A DNA stretch of 57,142 nucleotides from Clostridiaceae bacterium (GCA_029219285.1 JAQXTC010000112.1:1-57142); one strand, 5' to 3'. Numbered from the stretch's first letter, positions 1 to 8,732 are shown. Notes: generated by a model not told the origin, from the sequence alone. Translations and numbers: made by a program.

Positions 1-1
1 T

Positions 2-289
2 GGATCTGAAGTGGTGCAATGTGTTTCTATGGATGAATGCATAAGAGATTTTGATGCTACGATGATAAAAATGGATGTCGAAGGTGCTGAATATGAGGCA
101 TTACTAGGTTGTAAAAATATAATTTTTGATAAAAAACCAAATCTAGCTATTAGTGTATATCACAAACCAGATGATTTATATGAAATACCATTATTAATTA
201 AAAGTTGGGGTTTGGGTTATAAATTTTATTTGAGAATGTATTGCTATAGTGGTGTTGATGCAGTAATGTATGCAGTAAAAACAAAATAA
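2..289 (+). CDS. FkbM-family methyltransferase, C-terminal part (5' end outside window)
   Basis: Only the last ~95 residues are present; the frame is open to the window's left edge. The stretch IKMDVEGAEYEAL, followed by an asparagine-proline hydrophobic strand and an HKP segment, is the core signature of FkbM-type SAM-dependent methyltransferases, which usually O-methylate sugars. The gene ends 33 bases before an SGNH-hydrolase gene and heads a run of sugar-modifying genes leading to flagellin. A role in methylating a flagellin glycan is therefore likely but inferred. The in-frame GTG codons near position 11 are internal residues, not a real start, because the domain's SAM-binding half must lie upstream. 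Confidence 0.8.
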   Translation, partial: GSEVVQCVSMDECIRDFDATMIKMDVEGAEYEALLGCKNIIFDKKPNLAISVYHKPDDLYEIPLLIKSWGLGYKFYLRMYCYSGVDAVMYAVKTK

Positions 290-322
290 AAAAGATTAAT
301 TGGTATATAAAAGGATAGAATT

Positions 323-1525
323 ATGATATATAAAAATTTGAAAGAATATATTAAAAAGTTACAAGTTGATAATAAGTTTAATGATAAAGTATTTATCTTT
401 GGTGCAGGTTGGGTAGGTAAGTTAGTTGAAAACTTTATTAGAGAAGACTTTAAAGGTGAAATTACTTTTTTAGATAACAATAAGGCTCTATGGAATAAAA
501 ATAAAGGAAAAGTAAACAATCCAGATATTTTGAAGAATATAAGTATTGAGGAGACAAGAATTATTGTAGCTTCATTTGATAATACAGAGGAAATTAGTAA
601 TCAACTAAAAGGATATGGTTTAGAAGAAAATATTCATTTCTTTATACCGTTAAGACAACTAAAAGACATAGCAATAGAAAAGTTAAAAGATACTGAGAAA
701 AAGAATTTATTAATAATGGGAGACTCTGTAATGAGTATAATAAGTCATGAAGACCAAGATATACGAACATTATACAAAATGATTGAAGATAACGTTACAG
801 ACGAAAGTGTTAATGGTTTTTACTTCCCTGCATGTCATCTTGGAATACATTATTTAGTTACAGAATATTTGGTACGTAATAATAAAGCACCCAAGAAAAT
901 AATACTACCAATAAATATGGCGTCTTTTTCGAGTTATTGGGATATAAATCCTAAGTGCGAAAATGTCCAAGCGTACAATTCTATTTTAAAATTATTTAAA
1001 GATAAGGGACATGACGTAGTTGATACATATAATATGTATGTAGAAACAACAAGAGAAAATTTCCTTAGTTATGAAGGTGAATACTATGGAAATGGCATAT
1101 TAAAAAATAATATTTTGGATTATTGGTTTAATATGCGTCCTGAAAATGAAGATGAAGAAGTTAATAAGTATAAATATATATGTATTTGGTTATATAACTA
1201 TATTTTAGATATAGATTGTAGAAAGGTAAGAGTTTTAAGGAAATTAATTAATTTGTGCAAAGAAAATAACATAGAATTATATCCATATATAACACCGATA
1301 AATTATGAATTGTGTGAAAAGTTTATAGGAGGCTGTTTTGAAGGTTTTTACAAGAAAAATGTAGAGATAATATGTCATATTTTCAGTGAGAATAACATTG
1401 ATGTTTATGATATGAGTTTTCTTGTTGATAATTCAGGCTTTGTAAATGATAAAGATACAGTTCATTTAAACGAAAAAGGAAGAAAGATATTAGCAGATAA
1501 AGTGGCAAAAGTCATACAAGGCTAA
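323..1525 (+). CDS. Rossmann-like + SGNH/GDSL hydrolase two-domain protein
   Basis: A 400-residue protein starting at ATG 323 behind AAAGGA. Residues 22-112 look like a small nucleotide-binding Rossmann fold: a beta strand runs into G27-A-G-W-V-G32, followed by FLDNN. From ~128 an SGNH/GDSL esterase-type domain follows. G133-D134-S135 supplies the candidate nucleophile Ser135, and D378-T-V-H381 near the C-terminus supplies the Asp/His pair of the catalytic triad. There is no signal peptide, so it should act in the cytoplasm. SGNH proteins in polysaccharide loci add or remove acyl groups on sugars. Given its neighbours, editing of a flagellin glycan or its precursor is the likely role. The exact substrate cannot be read from the sequence. 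Confidence 0.7.
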   Translation: MIYKNLKEYIKKLQVDNKFNDKVFIFGAGWVGKLVENFIREDFKGEITFLDNNKALWNKNKGKVNNPDILKNISIEETRIIVASFDNTEEISNQLKGYGLEENIHFFIPLRQLKDIAIEKLKDTEKKNLLIMGDSVMSIISHEDQDIRTLYKMIEDNVTDESVNGFYFPACHLGIHYLVTEYLVRNNKAPKKIILPINMASFSSYWDINPKCENVQAYNSILKLFKDKGHDVVDTYNMYVETTRENFLSYEGEYYGNGILKNNILDYWFNMRPENEDEEVNKYKYICIWLYNYILDIDCRKVRVLRKLINLCKENNIELYPYITPINYELCEKFIGGCFEGFYKKNVEIICHIFSENNIDVYDMSFLVDNSGFVNDKDTVHLNEKGRKILADKVAKVIQG

Positions 1526-1538
1526 TATAGGAGGGTAT

Positions 1539-3209
1539 ATGAAGAATATAGATATTGCAAAACAAATATTAGAGATGAATGACACATTAATTGAAGCTTC
1601 AAATTACTTGTATGATTTATATCTAAAGAGAAATTATAGTGAGTTTTATGGAATTGCATCAGAAATGAATAGTATGATAGAAGCTATGTATTCATGTGTA
1701 CTACAAAATTTTAATGATGATGATAATGGTAATGTTAATTTAGCCTTAGAAAGTATTATGTATTCACTTGATAACATTATTAAATTAACATATTCTAGAT
1801 CAGAAAAAGCATTATCTAAAATAAAATATGAATTAATTCCCTTAATTGAAGAAATGAAATTGAATTTCTATTATTGGGTATGCTTATATCCTGATCAAGA
1901 TAAAATTAATGATTATTATAAAAATGAAATGATTGAACTATCCTACAATAAGCACATTGATGAAGCTATACAAAAAGGTGAGTATAAATATGATCTTTCC
2001 ATAGTTGTTGTTGGTTATAATAAGCTAGAATATACTAAGCTTTGCGTTGAAAATGTATTAAAGCATGTACCTAAAGACCTAAACTATGAATTGATTTTAG
2101 TTAATCATGGATCTACAGATGGCACAAAAGAATATTTTGAAAGCATAAATCCCACAAAACAATTAGATATACTTAAAAATGGTGGTGGACTTTATACTAT
2201 ATGTAGAATAGTAGAAGGAAAATATACATTATCAATAAGTAATGATGTTGTGGTTACAGAAAATGCTATCTCTAACATGCTTAAGTGTATGGAATCTGAT
2301 GAAAAAATTGCATATATTGTGCCTACTACACCTAATGTGAGTAATAATCAAACTATTGATGTTAATTATTCAACAATGGAAGAAATGCACAAATTTGCAG
2401 CTGAAAATAACAAGTTGAATTCATATAGATGGGAGCAAAGAGTTAGACTTTGTAATCCAATAAGCATGATTAGGAATGATGTATGTTATTCTTCTCAAGG
2501 GATAGGTTTTAGCAGATATTATAATACTCCGTCAATTCAATCTTTTCCTGATGATGTTATTTCATTACATTTTAGAAGAAATGGTTATAAGATGGTGCTT
2601 GCTAAAGATGCATATTGTCATCATTTTGGAAGTGTTACGTTAAAAGATGAAATAACTGAATATAACAATGTTAAAAGTAGTAAAAATACAGATTTTTATT
2701 TAGATGGCAGAAAAGAGTTTATGAAAAACTATAAAATAGATCCATGGGGCATAGGTTTTTGCTGGGATTATAATTTAATAAGACATCTAAATTGTAATGA
2801 TACAAATAAAGTAAATATATTAGGTATAAATTGTGGACTTGGAAGTAATCCGTTAAAAATAAAAGAAGAGATCAAGGAAAAATCACATAATCTAGATGTT
2901 AAAGTCGATAACTTTACTGATGAAGAGAAATATGTTATAGATTTAGAAGGTGTTTCAGACTTCGTTAAATATGTTTCTTCAATCAATGATATTTCTGGTG
3001 AATTAGGAGAAAATAAATACAAGTATATTGTATTTGAAAGCAATATAGAAAAATGTACCAATCCAATAGAAACAATAAAAAAATTAAATAAGCATTTAGA
3101 AGTAGATGGTGTTTTTGCTGTAAAAATAGTGGACGATTCATTAAGAAGTAAAGTAAGTAAATTATATGAAAAGGCTATACTTGCAAATGAATGGATAATA
3201 ATTAAATAA
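1539..3209 (+). CDS. GT2 glycosyltransferase with degenerate C-terminal methyltransferase-like domain
   Basis: A 556-residue protein with a strong AGGAGG site before ATG 1539. Residues 1-150 are helical and unassigned. Residues 152-400 form a GT-A fold family 2 glycosyltransferase: the entry strand is LSIVVVGYN, followed by N189-H-G-S-T-D-G-T196 as the nucleotide-binding loop. Residues ~425-556 resemble a class I methyltransferase: VNILGINCGLGSNP lies at the SAM-loop position and a 'conclusion' strand HLEVDGVFAVKI comes later. The acidic and D/E-H motifs expected in an active enzyme are missing, so this tail probably only binds or scaffolds. It likely transfers a sugar to flagellin or to a growing glycan. 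Donor and acceptor are unknown. Confidence 0.75.
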   Translation: MKNIDIAKQILEMNDTLIEASNYLYDLYLKRNYSEFYGIASEMNSMIEAMYSCVLQNFNDDDNGNVNLALESIMYSLDNIIKLTYSRSEKALSKIKYELIPLIEEMKLNFYYWVCLYPDQDKINDYYKNEMIELSYNKHIDEAIQKGEYKYDLSIVVVGYNKLEYTKLCVENVLKHVPKDLNYELILVNHGSTDGTKEYFESINPTKQLDILKNGGGLYTICRIVEGKYTLSISNDVVVTENAISNMLKCMESDEKIAYIVPTTPNVSNNQTIDVNYSTMEEMHKFAAENNKLNSYRWEQRVRLCNPISMIRNDVCYSSQGIGFSRYYNTPSIQSFPDDVISLHFRRNGYKMVLAKDAYCHHFGSVTLKDEITEYNNVKSSKNTDFYLDGRKEFMKNYKIDPWGIGFCWDYNLIRHLNCNDTNKVNILGINCGLGSNPLKIKEEIKEKSHNLDVKVDNFTDEEKYVIDLEGVSDFVKYVSSINDISGELGENKYKYIVFESNIEKCTNPIETIKKLNKHLEVDGVFAVKIVDDSLRSKVSKLYEKAILANEWIIIK

Positions 3210-3227
3210 GAAATTAAGGAGTTATAA

Positions 3228-4556
3228 ATGGCTACGAATGATTTAAGAGAGCGCATATTAGGATTAGTAAAAGAGTATTACGATGAAGTTTTAAAAGAAG
3301 AAAATAATTCTAAGAAGGATAGAGTTAATTATTCTGGAAGAGTATATGATGAAAAGGAAGTAGTGGCTTTAGTAGATAGTTCCTTAGATTTTTGGTTAAC
3401 AATGGGGAGATACTCTGATAAATTTGAAAAAGAATTTGCAGAATTTATGGGAGTAAAATATTGTTCCGTTGTTAATTCTGGGTCATCGGCTAATCTGTTA
3501 GCTTTTGCTGCATTAACTTCACCTCTACTAAAGGAAAGGAAAATAAGTGCTGGTGATGAAGTTATTACAGTTGCAGCAGGTTTTCCTACTACAATAGCGC
3601 CAATAATTCAATATGGAGCAGTACCGGTATTTGTTGATATTACAATACCTGAATATAATATAGATGTAAATATGTTAGAAAGTGCATTATCAGAGAAAAC
3701 TAAAGCGGTTATGATAGCACACACATTAGGAAATCCTTTCAACTTAAAAGAAGTAAAAGATTTCTGTGATAAACATAATTTATGGTTAATTGAAGATAAT
3801 TGTGATGCTTTAGGTTCTGAATATTATATTGATGGTGAATGGAAATACACAGGAACAATCGCTGATATTGGAACATCTAGTTTTTATCCACCACACCATA
3901 TAACTATGGGAGAAGGAGGAGCAGTATACACTGATAATCCACTTCTTAATAAAATAATGAAATCTATGAGAGACTGGGGTAGAGACTGCGTATGTCCTTC
4001 TGGAGTAGATAATATATGTAAGAATAGATTTAATCGACAATGTGGTGAATTACCTTATGGATATGACCATAAATATGTATATTCACATTTTGGATATAAT
4101 TTAAAAATTACTGATATGCAAGCAGCTGTAGGGTGTGAACAATTAAAGAAACTACCAGAATTTATTGAATTAAGACGTAAAAACTGGGATTATTTAAGGA
4201 ATGGATTAAAATCATTAGAAGATAAATTAATATTACCTGAAGAACAAGAAAATTCTAAACCATCTTGGTTCGGATTCTTGATGACAATAAGAGAAGAGAC
4301 AGGAATAAACAGAGATGAGTTTGTTAGATATTTAGAAGAGAATAATATCCAAACGAGAATGTTATTTGCAGGTAATATAACTAAACATCCTTGCTTTGAT
4401 GATATAAGAGGAGATAAGTCTAAGTATAGAGTTATAGGTGATTTGCATAATACTGATAAAGTAATGAATAATACTCTTTGGATAGGAGTATATCCTGGAA
4501 TTAATCAAGAAAAAGCTGATTATGTAATAAAAGTTATAAAAAATTTCTTTGATTAA
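3228..4556 (+). CDS. rfbH: RfbH/E1-type CDP-4-keto-6-deoxyglucose 3-dehydrase (DegT/DnrJ/EryC1 fold)
   Basis: A 442-residue protein, ATG 3228 behind AAGGAG. It has the DegT/DnrJ/EryC1/StrS fold: NSGSSANL (83-90) is the cofactor phosphate loop, EDNCDALGS (189-197) holds the PLP-stacking Asp, and SFYPPHHITMGEGG lies at 218-231. The PLP lysine of ordinary sugar aminotransferases is replaced by His223. Cys254-x-Cys256-x7-Cys264 matches the [2Fe-2S] ligands of the Yersinia E1 enzyme. These two traits define the C-3 dehydrases that, with a ferredoxin-type reductase, remove the 3-hydroxyl of CDP-4-keto-6-deoxyglucose on the way to 3,6-dideoxyhexoses. The reductase partner is not in this window. A role in a deoxygenated flagellin sugar is inferred from position. 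Confidence 0.85.
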   Translation: MATNDLRERILGLVKEYYDEVLKEENNSKKDRVNYSGRVYDEKEVVALVDSSLDFWLTMGRYSDKFEKEFAEFMGVKYCSVVNSGSSANLLAFAALTSPLLKERKISAGDEVITVAAGFPTTIAPIIQYGAVPVFVDITIPEYNIDVNMLESALSEKTKAVMIAHTLGNPFNLKEVKDFCDKHNLWLIEDNCDALGSEYYIDGEWKYTGTIADIGTSSFYPPHHITMGEGGAVYTDNPLLNKIMKSMRDWGRDCVCPSGVDNICKNRFNRQCGELPYGYDHKYVYSHFGYNLKITDMQAAVGCEQLKKLPEFIELRRKNWDYLRNGLKSLEDKLILPEEQENSKPSWFGFLMTIREETGINRDEFVRYLEENNIQTRMLFAGNITKHPCFDDIRGDKSKYRVIGDLHNTDKVMNNTLWIGVYPGINQEKADYVIKVIKNFFD

Positions 4557-4573
4557 TTTAAAGAATTGTTTGA

Positions 4574-4601
4574 ATCATCAAGTGAGGAATCGCTTGATGA
4601 T
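4574..4601 (+). terminator. Hairpin after rfbH, likely terminator
   Basis: ATCATCAAGTG pairs with CGCTTGATGAT (one G-T pair) around a 6-base loop, followed by TTTCTT and a TA-rich run. It lies 18 bases after the rfbH stop. The U tract is short, so termination may be partial. Confidence 0.5.
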
Positions 4602-4672
4602 TTCTTATATATATATATAATTTAGAAAAACAATAGATAAATTATTATAAAAGGTGTACAAGGAGAAAAAAG

Positions 4673-6895
4673 ATGAAACTAAGCATTGCTATGATAGCAA
4701 AAAACGAAGAGAAAAATATAGGAAAATCCTTAAAAGCTATTACTACTTTAGATGGTAAAATTGAATATGAGATTATTGTAGTTGATACTGGTAGTACAGA
4801 TAATACTATAAACATAGCAAGACAATTTACTGATAAGGTATATGAACATGAGTGGAATAATAATTTTGCTGATATGAGAAACAAAAGCTTAAGTTATTGT
4901 ACTGGTGATTGGATTTTAGTAGTGGATGCAGATGAAGTTTTAGAAAATCCAGAGTCATTAGTTTCTTTTATAAAATCAGATAATGCAAGAAAGTTTAATT
5001 CTGCTTATATAAGAATAAAGAATTTTACAGGTCAGAATAAAGAGAATTATATCTTTGGTAGGATAATGAGGATGTTTAAGAATGAAGAATCTACCAAATA
5101 TGTAGGGGGTATTCACGAACAAGTATTAAATAAAAAACCAATCTTTAATAGTGAGATAACTTTTTTGCATAATGGATATTCAACTGAAGATTATGAACTT
5201 ATGATATATAAGCTTGAACGAAATATAAATATGTTGAAGAAGGAATTAGAAACTGTAAGTGGGCATAAAAAGATATATACAATTTTTCAATTAGCTCAAA
5301 GTTACGCTCTGGCAAATATGAAAAGAGAATCACTTAAGACGATTAAAGAAGCATATGAATTAGCTAATAAAACAGAAAATGGAGTTAAACATACATATGT
5401 TTATAATTGTTATGCCCATGAATTGTTTAATAGCGGAAGATTTAAAAAAGTAACAGAGATTTTAGAAGAGGCATTGAAGGTATCAGAATCTCTTGATTAT
5501 TATTATATGCTATCAACATCATATTTGGCTTTAGGTGAGTATAATAAATCACTTAAGTATTGTGAAAGATATTTTGACCTTAGAGAAAGGAGGATATCTG
5601 GTGAACTTGGAGATGTTAAATTAGTAGAAGTTTCATATAATTTTCTGGATAAAGTATATTTAAATAAAATAACTTGTGATTTTGAGAATAAAAATTATGT
5701 TTCAATCATTGAGTGTTTTGAAAAAATGAACTCAGAAGAATCCAGGGTTAAAGCTCTAGATAAATATTTCTTATCCTCATTTAAAGTGGGTGAATTTAGT
5801 AATGTGAAAAAATATTTTGGAGATAAGGAACTTGAAGATGATGATATTCAAATGCTTGTTGACATTAATGAAACAATACAAATAGAAGAGGGGATTGATA
5901 AAAATCTGGTTTTAAGTCAGTTATCGCAATTAGATTCTAGACTAAAATATTATATTAATGGAATGCATTTTAATGAAGAATTAGGAGTAAAAATTGCGAA
6001 TATAGATTTTAGAAGATATTATAAATGGAAAAGTGATTTGTTGCTTAATTCAATATTAGAAAATGAAAAGAATCTTTCAATTATAATGAAACTGAATTTG
6101 GATGATCAAAAGAAATATATTAATTCATTGTTGATGGATTATAGAATTTTAAAACTTCTAAATGAATATAGTGAAAATAATTTATTGAATCAAGATATTA
6201 AGAAGCTTGCTTTTATCTGTAACTTAGAAGAATGCCTACTATTTAATAAAAGTATAGAAGATGAAAAGTATAAAAAATTAGTGTTAAGAGCATTAGTTAA
6301 TGAACTTAGTAAAATTAAAAAGATTTATTCACAAGAGTTTATAAATAGTGATTGTTTTATAGATACCTTAAATTATTATAGTAGGTTTTGGGTTGAGCTG
6401 ATATCAATATTACCATTAGCGCGTGAAAATTCATTGCAATATGTAAAAAATCTAAAGAATATGTTGAAAAAGTATCCTGAGATGAATAGAACTATTGGTG
6501 TGTTTATGGATAATGCTAATTATGAACCAATTAGTTCTGAAATGGTTCAAGAGAAGAACAATCTGTTAATGGCAATTGAAAGCCTAATTGGTGAAAATAA
6601 AGTAGAAGAAGCATGGGAAATAACAATGTATTTAAATAAAATATTCCCTTATGATTACAAAATTTTAAATGCTATTGGGGTAATTACATATGTACAAGGT
6701 AAATCTATAGAATCAGTAATGTATTTAGCATTATCATTAATATTTGAACCGCAAAGCTTTGATACATTATATAATATAGCTTCAATTCTTCAGTCTATTA
6801 GTAGAATGGATGATGCAAAGTATTTTTATAAAGAGTCTTTAGCTGTTTGTCATGATGAACTTATGATCGAAGAAATTAAAAAGGTGATTGAATAG
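4673..6895 (+). CDS. GT2 glycosyltransferase with C-terminal TPR repeats (probable flagellin glycosyltransferase)
   Basis: A 740-residue protein, ATG 4673 behind AAGGAG. Residues 1-~200 are a family 2 glycosyltransferase of the SunS/WaaE-like kind: LSIAMIAKNEE, then D38-T-G-S-T-D-N-T45 (nucleotide loop) and D85-A-D87-E (metal-binding DxD). From ~205 the protein is helical with TPR-like pairs, clearest at 205-300 and 620-740. TPR-linked GT2 enzymes immediately upstream of flagellin genes in clostridia typically glycosylate flagellin, the repeats holding the protein acceptor. That function fits here but is inferred. The middle (300-600) is helical and without a recognisable motif. Confidence 0.8.
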   Translation: MKLSIAMIAKNEEKNIGKSLKAITTLDGKIEYEIIVVDTGSTDNTINIARQFTDKVYEHEWNNNFADMRNKSLSYCTGDWILVVDADEVLENPESLVSFIKSDNARKFNSAYIRIKNFTGQNKENYIFGRIMRMFKNEESTKYVGGIHEQVLNKKPIFNSEITFLHNGYSTEDYELMIYKLERNINMLKKELETVSGHKKIYTIFQLAQSYALANMKRESLKTIKEAYELANKTENGVKHTYVYNCYAHELFNSGRFKKVTEILEEALKVSESLDYYYMLSTSYLALGEYNKSLKYCERYFDLRERRISGELGDVKLVEVSYNFLDKVYLNKITCDFENKNYVSIIECFEKMNSEESRVKALDKYFLSSFKVGEFSNVKKYFGDKELEDDDIQMLVDINETIQIEEGIDKNLVLSQLSQLDSRLKYYINGMHFNEELGVKIANIDFRRYYKWKSDLLLNSILENEKNLSIIMKLNLDDQKKYINSLLMDYRILKLLNEYSENNLLNQDIKKLAFICNLEECLLFNKSIEDEKYKKLVLRALVNELSKIKKIYSQEFINSDCFIDTLNYYSRFWVELISILPLARENSLQYVKNLKNMLKKYPEMNRTIGVFMDNANYEPISSEMVQEKNNLLMAIESLIGENKVEEAWEITMYLNKIFPYDYKILNAIGVITYVQGKSIESVMYLALSLIFEPQSFDTLYNIASILQSISRMDDAKYFYKESLAVCHDELMIEEIKKVIE

Positions 6896-6911
6896 AATTT
6901 ACATATATCAT

Positions 6912-7007
6912 AATATAGCTGTAATATATAAATGTTTAAATTATAAAGAAAAAGCTGAAGAATTTTATAAAAAGTGCGATAATTATAATAAGATGGTAAA
7001 ATTATAG
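6912..7007 (+). pseudogene. Remnant of a TPR-domain C-terminus (gene fragment)
   Basis: This open stretch without a start codon encodes about 31 residues beginning NIAVIYKCLNYKEKAEEFY and ending at TAG 7005-7007. The helix-turn-helix pattern (NIA..Y....Y..A..FY..C) is that of a TPR unit. It resembles the last TPR of the preceding glycosyltransferase (NIASILQ...DDAKYFYKESL) but lies in another frame. The simplest reading is the decayed 3' end of a second glycosyltransferase-TPR gene or a duplicated tail. No ribosome site precedes it. Confidence 0.45.
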
Positions 7008-7024
7008 AATTACTTGTAATTTAA

Positions 7025-7043
7025 TTTGAAATAAGTTTTCAAA
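7025..7043 (+). promoter_or_regulatory. Small inverted repeat in the flagellin 5' leader
   Basis: TTTGAAA / TTTCAAA around a 5-base loop ends just before the ribosome site AGAGGTG of the flagellin gene. It could shape translation of flagellin mRNA. With only A/T-rich arms, chance is a fair alternative. Confidence 0.25.
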
Positions 7044-7059
7044 ATACAGAGGTGAAAAA

Positions 7060-7920
7060 ATGAGAATAAATCATAATATTGGTTCATTAAAAATATTTAA
7101 TACTTACAGAAAAAATCTACAAAGTAACTCGACAGCTTTACAAAGAGTAAGTTCAGGAATAAAGATAAGTTGTGCAAAAGATAATGCAGCTAAAATTGCT
7201 CATACCGAAAAAAATAAGTTTAAAGTAAGAAGTATGGATATGGCAAGTAGAAATGTTCAAGATGGAATATCAATGTTACAAACTAATGATAGTTCATTGC
7301 AGCAAATAAGTGACGTATTATTACGAATGAAAGAATTGACAGTGAGTGCGGCTAATGGCGATAAGAATTATGAAGATAGAGAGAAGATTCAAGCAGAGTT
7401 AGAACAATTGAAATGTTCTATTGATGATTTAGCAAATAATACAGAATTTAATGGCGTTAAATTATTAGGTGATAAAACAGTTGCTACAAATGCAGATCCA
7501 AAGATTATTAAGATTGCTATAAGCGATATGGCGGGAATAGATATAGAAATACCAGTTTATAATCTTGAATCATCAGCATTAAAAGATAGTAATAGTAAGA
7601 AGTTAAGTGATCTAAGCGTATTAGATGAGAACGATGCTAAAAACGCTGTTGATGCAGTAGATAAAATAATTGATCAAATTAATCAAATAAGAGGTAAGTA
7701 TGGTGCGCTTCAAAATAGATTAGATACAGCTTATGATAACTTGAATTCTAATATCTCAAAAGTGGAAGAAGCAAATAGTAAGTTAACAGATAGTGATGTG
7801 GCTGCTGAGGTTATGGAGATATCTAGAACAGATATTTTGACACAAACTGGTATAGCTTTGATTGCTCAAAGCAATAGACTCCCTCAAGATGCGTTACAAG
7901 TATTACAAAATGTAAGATAA
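7060..7920 (+). CDS. fliC: Flagellin (short, divergent)
   Basis: A 286-residue flagellin, ATG 7060 behind AGAGGTG. The N-terminal D0/D1 helices are complete (MRINHNIGSL, SSGIKIS, AKDNAAK, NVQDGISMLQT, RMKELTVSAANG, NNTEFNGVKLL). The C-terminal D1/D0 is present too (DVAAEVMEISRTDILTQTG, ending in PQDALQVLQNVR). The variable region is only about 60-70 residues, so the outer domains are minimal. Odd points: a lysine in the usual AAGLAI segment (AAKIAH, 43-48) and two cysteines (37 and 119), rare in flagellins. It sits alone with its own terminator, directly after glycan genes, so it is the probable target of that island. It polymerises into the extracellular filament. Confidence 0.93.
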   Translation: MRINHNIGSLKIFNTYRKNLQSNSTALQRVSSGIKISCAKDNAAKIAHTEKNKFKVRSMDMASRNVQDGISMLQTNDSSLQQISDVLLRMKELTVSAANGDKNYEDREKIQAELEQLKCSIDDLANNTEFNGVKLLGDKTVATNADPKIIKIAISDMAGIDIEIPVYNLESSALKDSNSKKLSDLSVLDENDAKNAVDAVDKIIDQINQIRGKYGALQNRLDTAYDNLNSNISKVEEANSKLTDSDVAAEVMEISRTDILTQTGIALIAQSNRLPQDALQVLQNVR

Positions 7921-7922
7921 TC

Positions 7923-7963
7923 AATTCCCCAAGAACAAAAGAATGTTTTTGGGGAATTTTTTT
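7923..7963 (+). terminator. Rho-independent terminator of the flagellin gene
   Basis: AATTCCCCAA pairs with TTGGGGAATT, followed by TTTTT. It starts three bases after the flagellin stop codon and separates the flagellin transcript from the flagellar operon. Confidence 0.85.
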
Positions 7964-8314
7964 GAGGTTCATATAAAAATAAAAAACAAAATAAGATTTA
8001 AAAAGATAAAAAACGACTTTACTCCACAAAGGCTCAAAGATAATATTGCTTATATTAAACATATAAAGAAAATATTTCTAGATAATTAGAAAATAAATGG
8101 AGTTTTATATCGAAAAAAGAATTTTGTTTTAGTGCAAAATAGTAAAAAAATGAATAAATCATAGAAAAAATAATATGAGTCTCCAAGGTTAACGAAAAAA
8201 ATATGGAAAAAATGAAAAAAATGAATTATAATGAATATATGTATTTATGCAAAAAAAAAAATTCCATGTATATAGATAGATAATTATATGGATAAAGGGT
8301 TTGGAGGTGTAATT
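7964..8314 (+). other. 350-base AT-rich leader upstream of the flagellar operon, no gene seen
   Basis: No credible coding frame, RNA gene or strong hairpin is visible. This gap must hold the start of the long flagellar transcript. The only sigma-A-like pair I can propose is listed separately with low confidence. I saw no convincing sigma-D site with the usual TAAA / GCCGATAT spacing. Confidence 0.6.
8203..8232 (+). promoter_or_regulatory. Weak candidate promoter of the flagellar operon
   Basis: A perfect TATAAT (8227-8232) is preceded, at 18 bases, by ATGGAA (8203-8208), a poor match to TTGACA. The -10 lies about 80 bases upstream of flgB. In DNA this AT-rich such a pair can arise by chance. 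Confidence 0.22.
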
Positions 8315-8731
8315 ATGGGAATTAATCTTGTAGGTAGTGGTACTGAAGGCAAAACTTATAATTTGCTTAAACGAGGTATTACTGCTTCAAACGTAAGAAA
8401 AAGAGCTATTTCAAATAATATAGCTAATATTAATACAAAAAACTACAAGAAATTCAATGTGATATTTGAAGAAAACTTAAATTCATTAAGTAATGAAAAT
8501 GTATCATTAAAAAAAACCAGAATGAAGCATATGGATGTCAATGGTAGTGCTGTCGGGGATATTACTGTTGAAAGAGATAAGTCTACAAGTATGAGAAACG
8601 ACGGAAATAATGTTGATCTTGATTTAGAAATGGCTAATCAAGCAGCTAATACTTTAAAGTATAATGCGTTGATTCAACAAGCAAATACAAAACTTGCAAA
8701 TACAAAATATGTGATTACTGGAGGTGTATAA
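8315..8731 (+). CDS. flgB: FlgB, flagellar proximal rod protein
   Basis: 138 residues. ATG 8315 is chosen over an in-frame ATG at 8288 because GGAGGTG lies at 8303-8309, correctly spaced for 8315, and FlgB proteins begin close to this point. The N-terminal rod motif is present ([24 protein letters not shown]), as is the C-terminal helix ([17 protein letters not shown]). FlgB joins the rod to the MS ring and is exported by the flagellar type III system. It is the first gene of a co-directional operon that runs to 33440. The stop lies inside the ribosome site of flgC, so the two are translationally coupled. Confidence 0.95.
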   Translation: MGINLVGSGTEGKTYNLLKRGITASNVRKRAISNNIANINTKNYKKFNVIFEENLNSLSNENVSLKKTRMKHMDVNGSAVGDITVERDKSTSMRNDGNNVDLDLEMANQAANTLKYNALIQQANTKLANTKYVITGGV

Positions 8732-8732
8732 A

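Noticed and set aside
2768-3256. Reverse open frame of 162 codons over the 3' end of the GT2 gene
   Set aside because: Low-complexity hydrophobic translation, antisense to a clear coding region, no ribosome site.
6975-6982. TGCGATAA, similar to the sigma-D -10 GCCGATAT, upstream of flagellin
   Set aside because: No TAAA-type -35 at 14-16 bases; the nearest is 27 bases away. Possible but not supportable.
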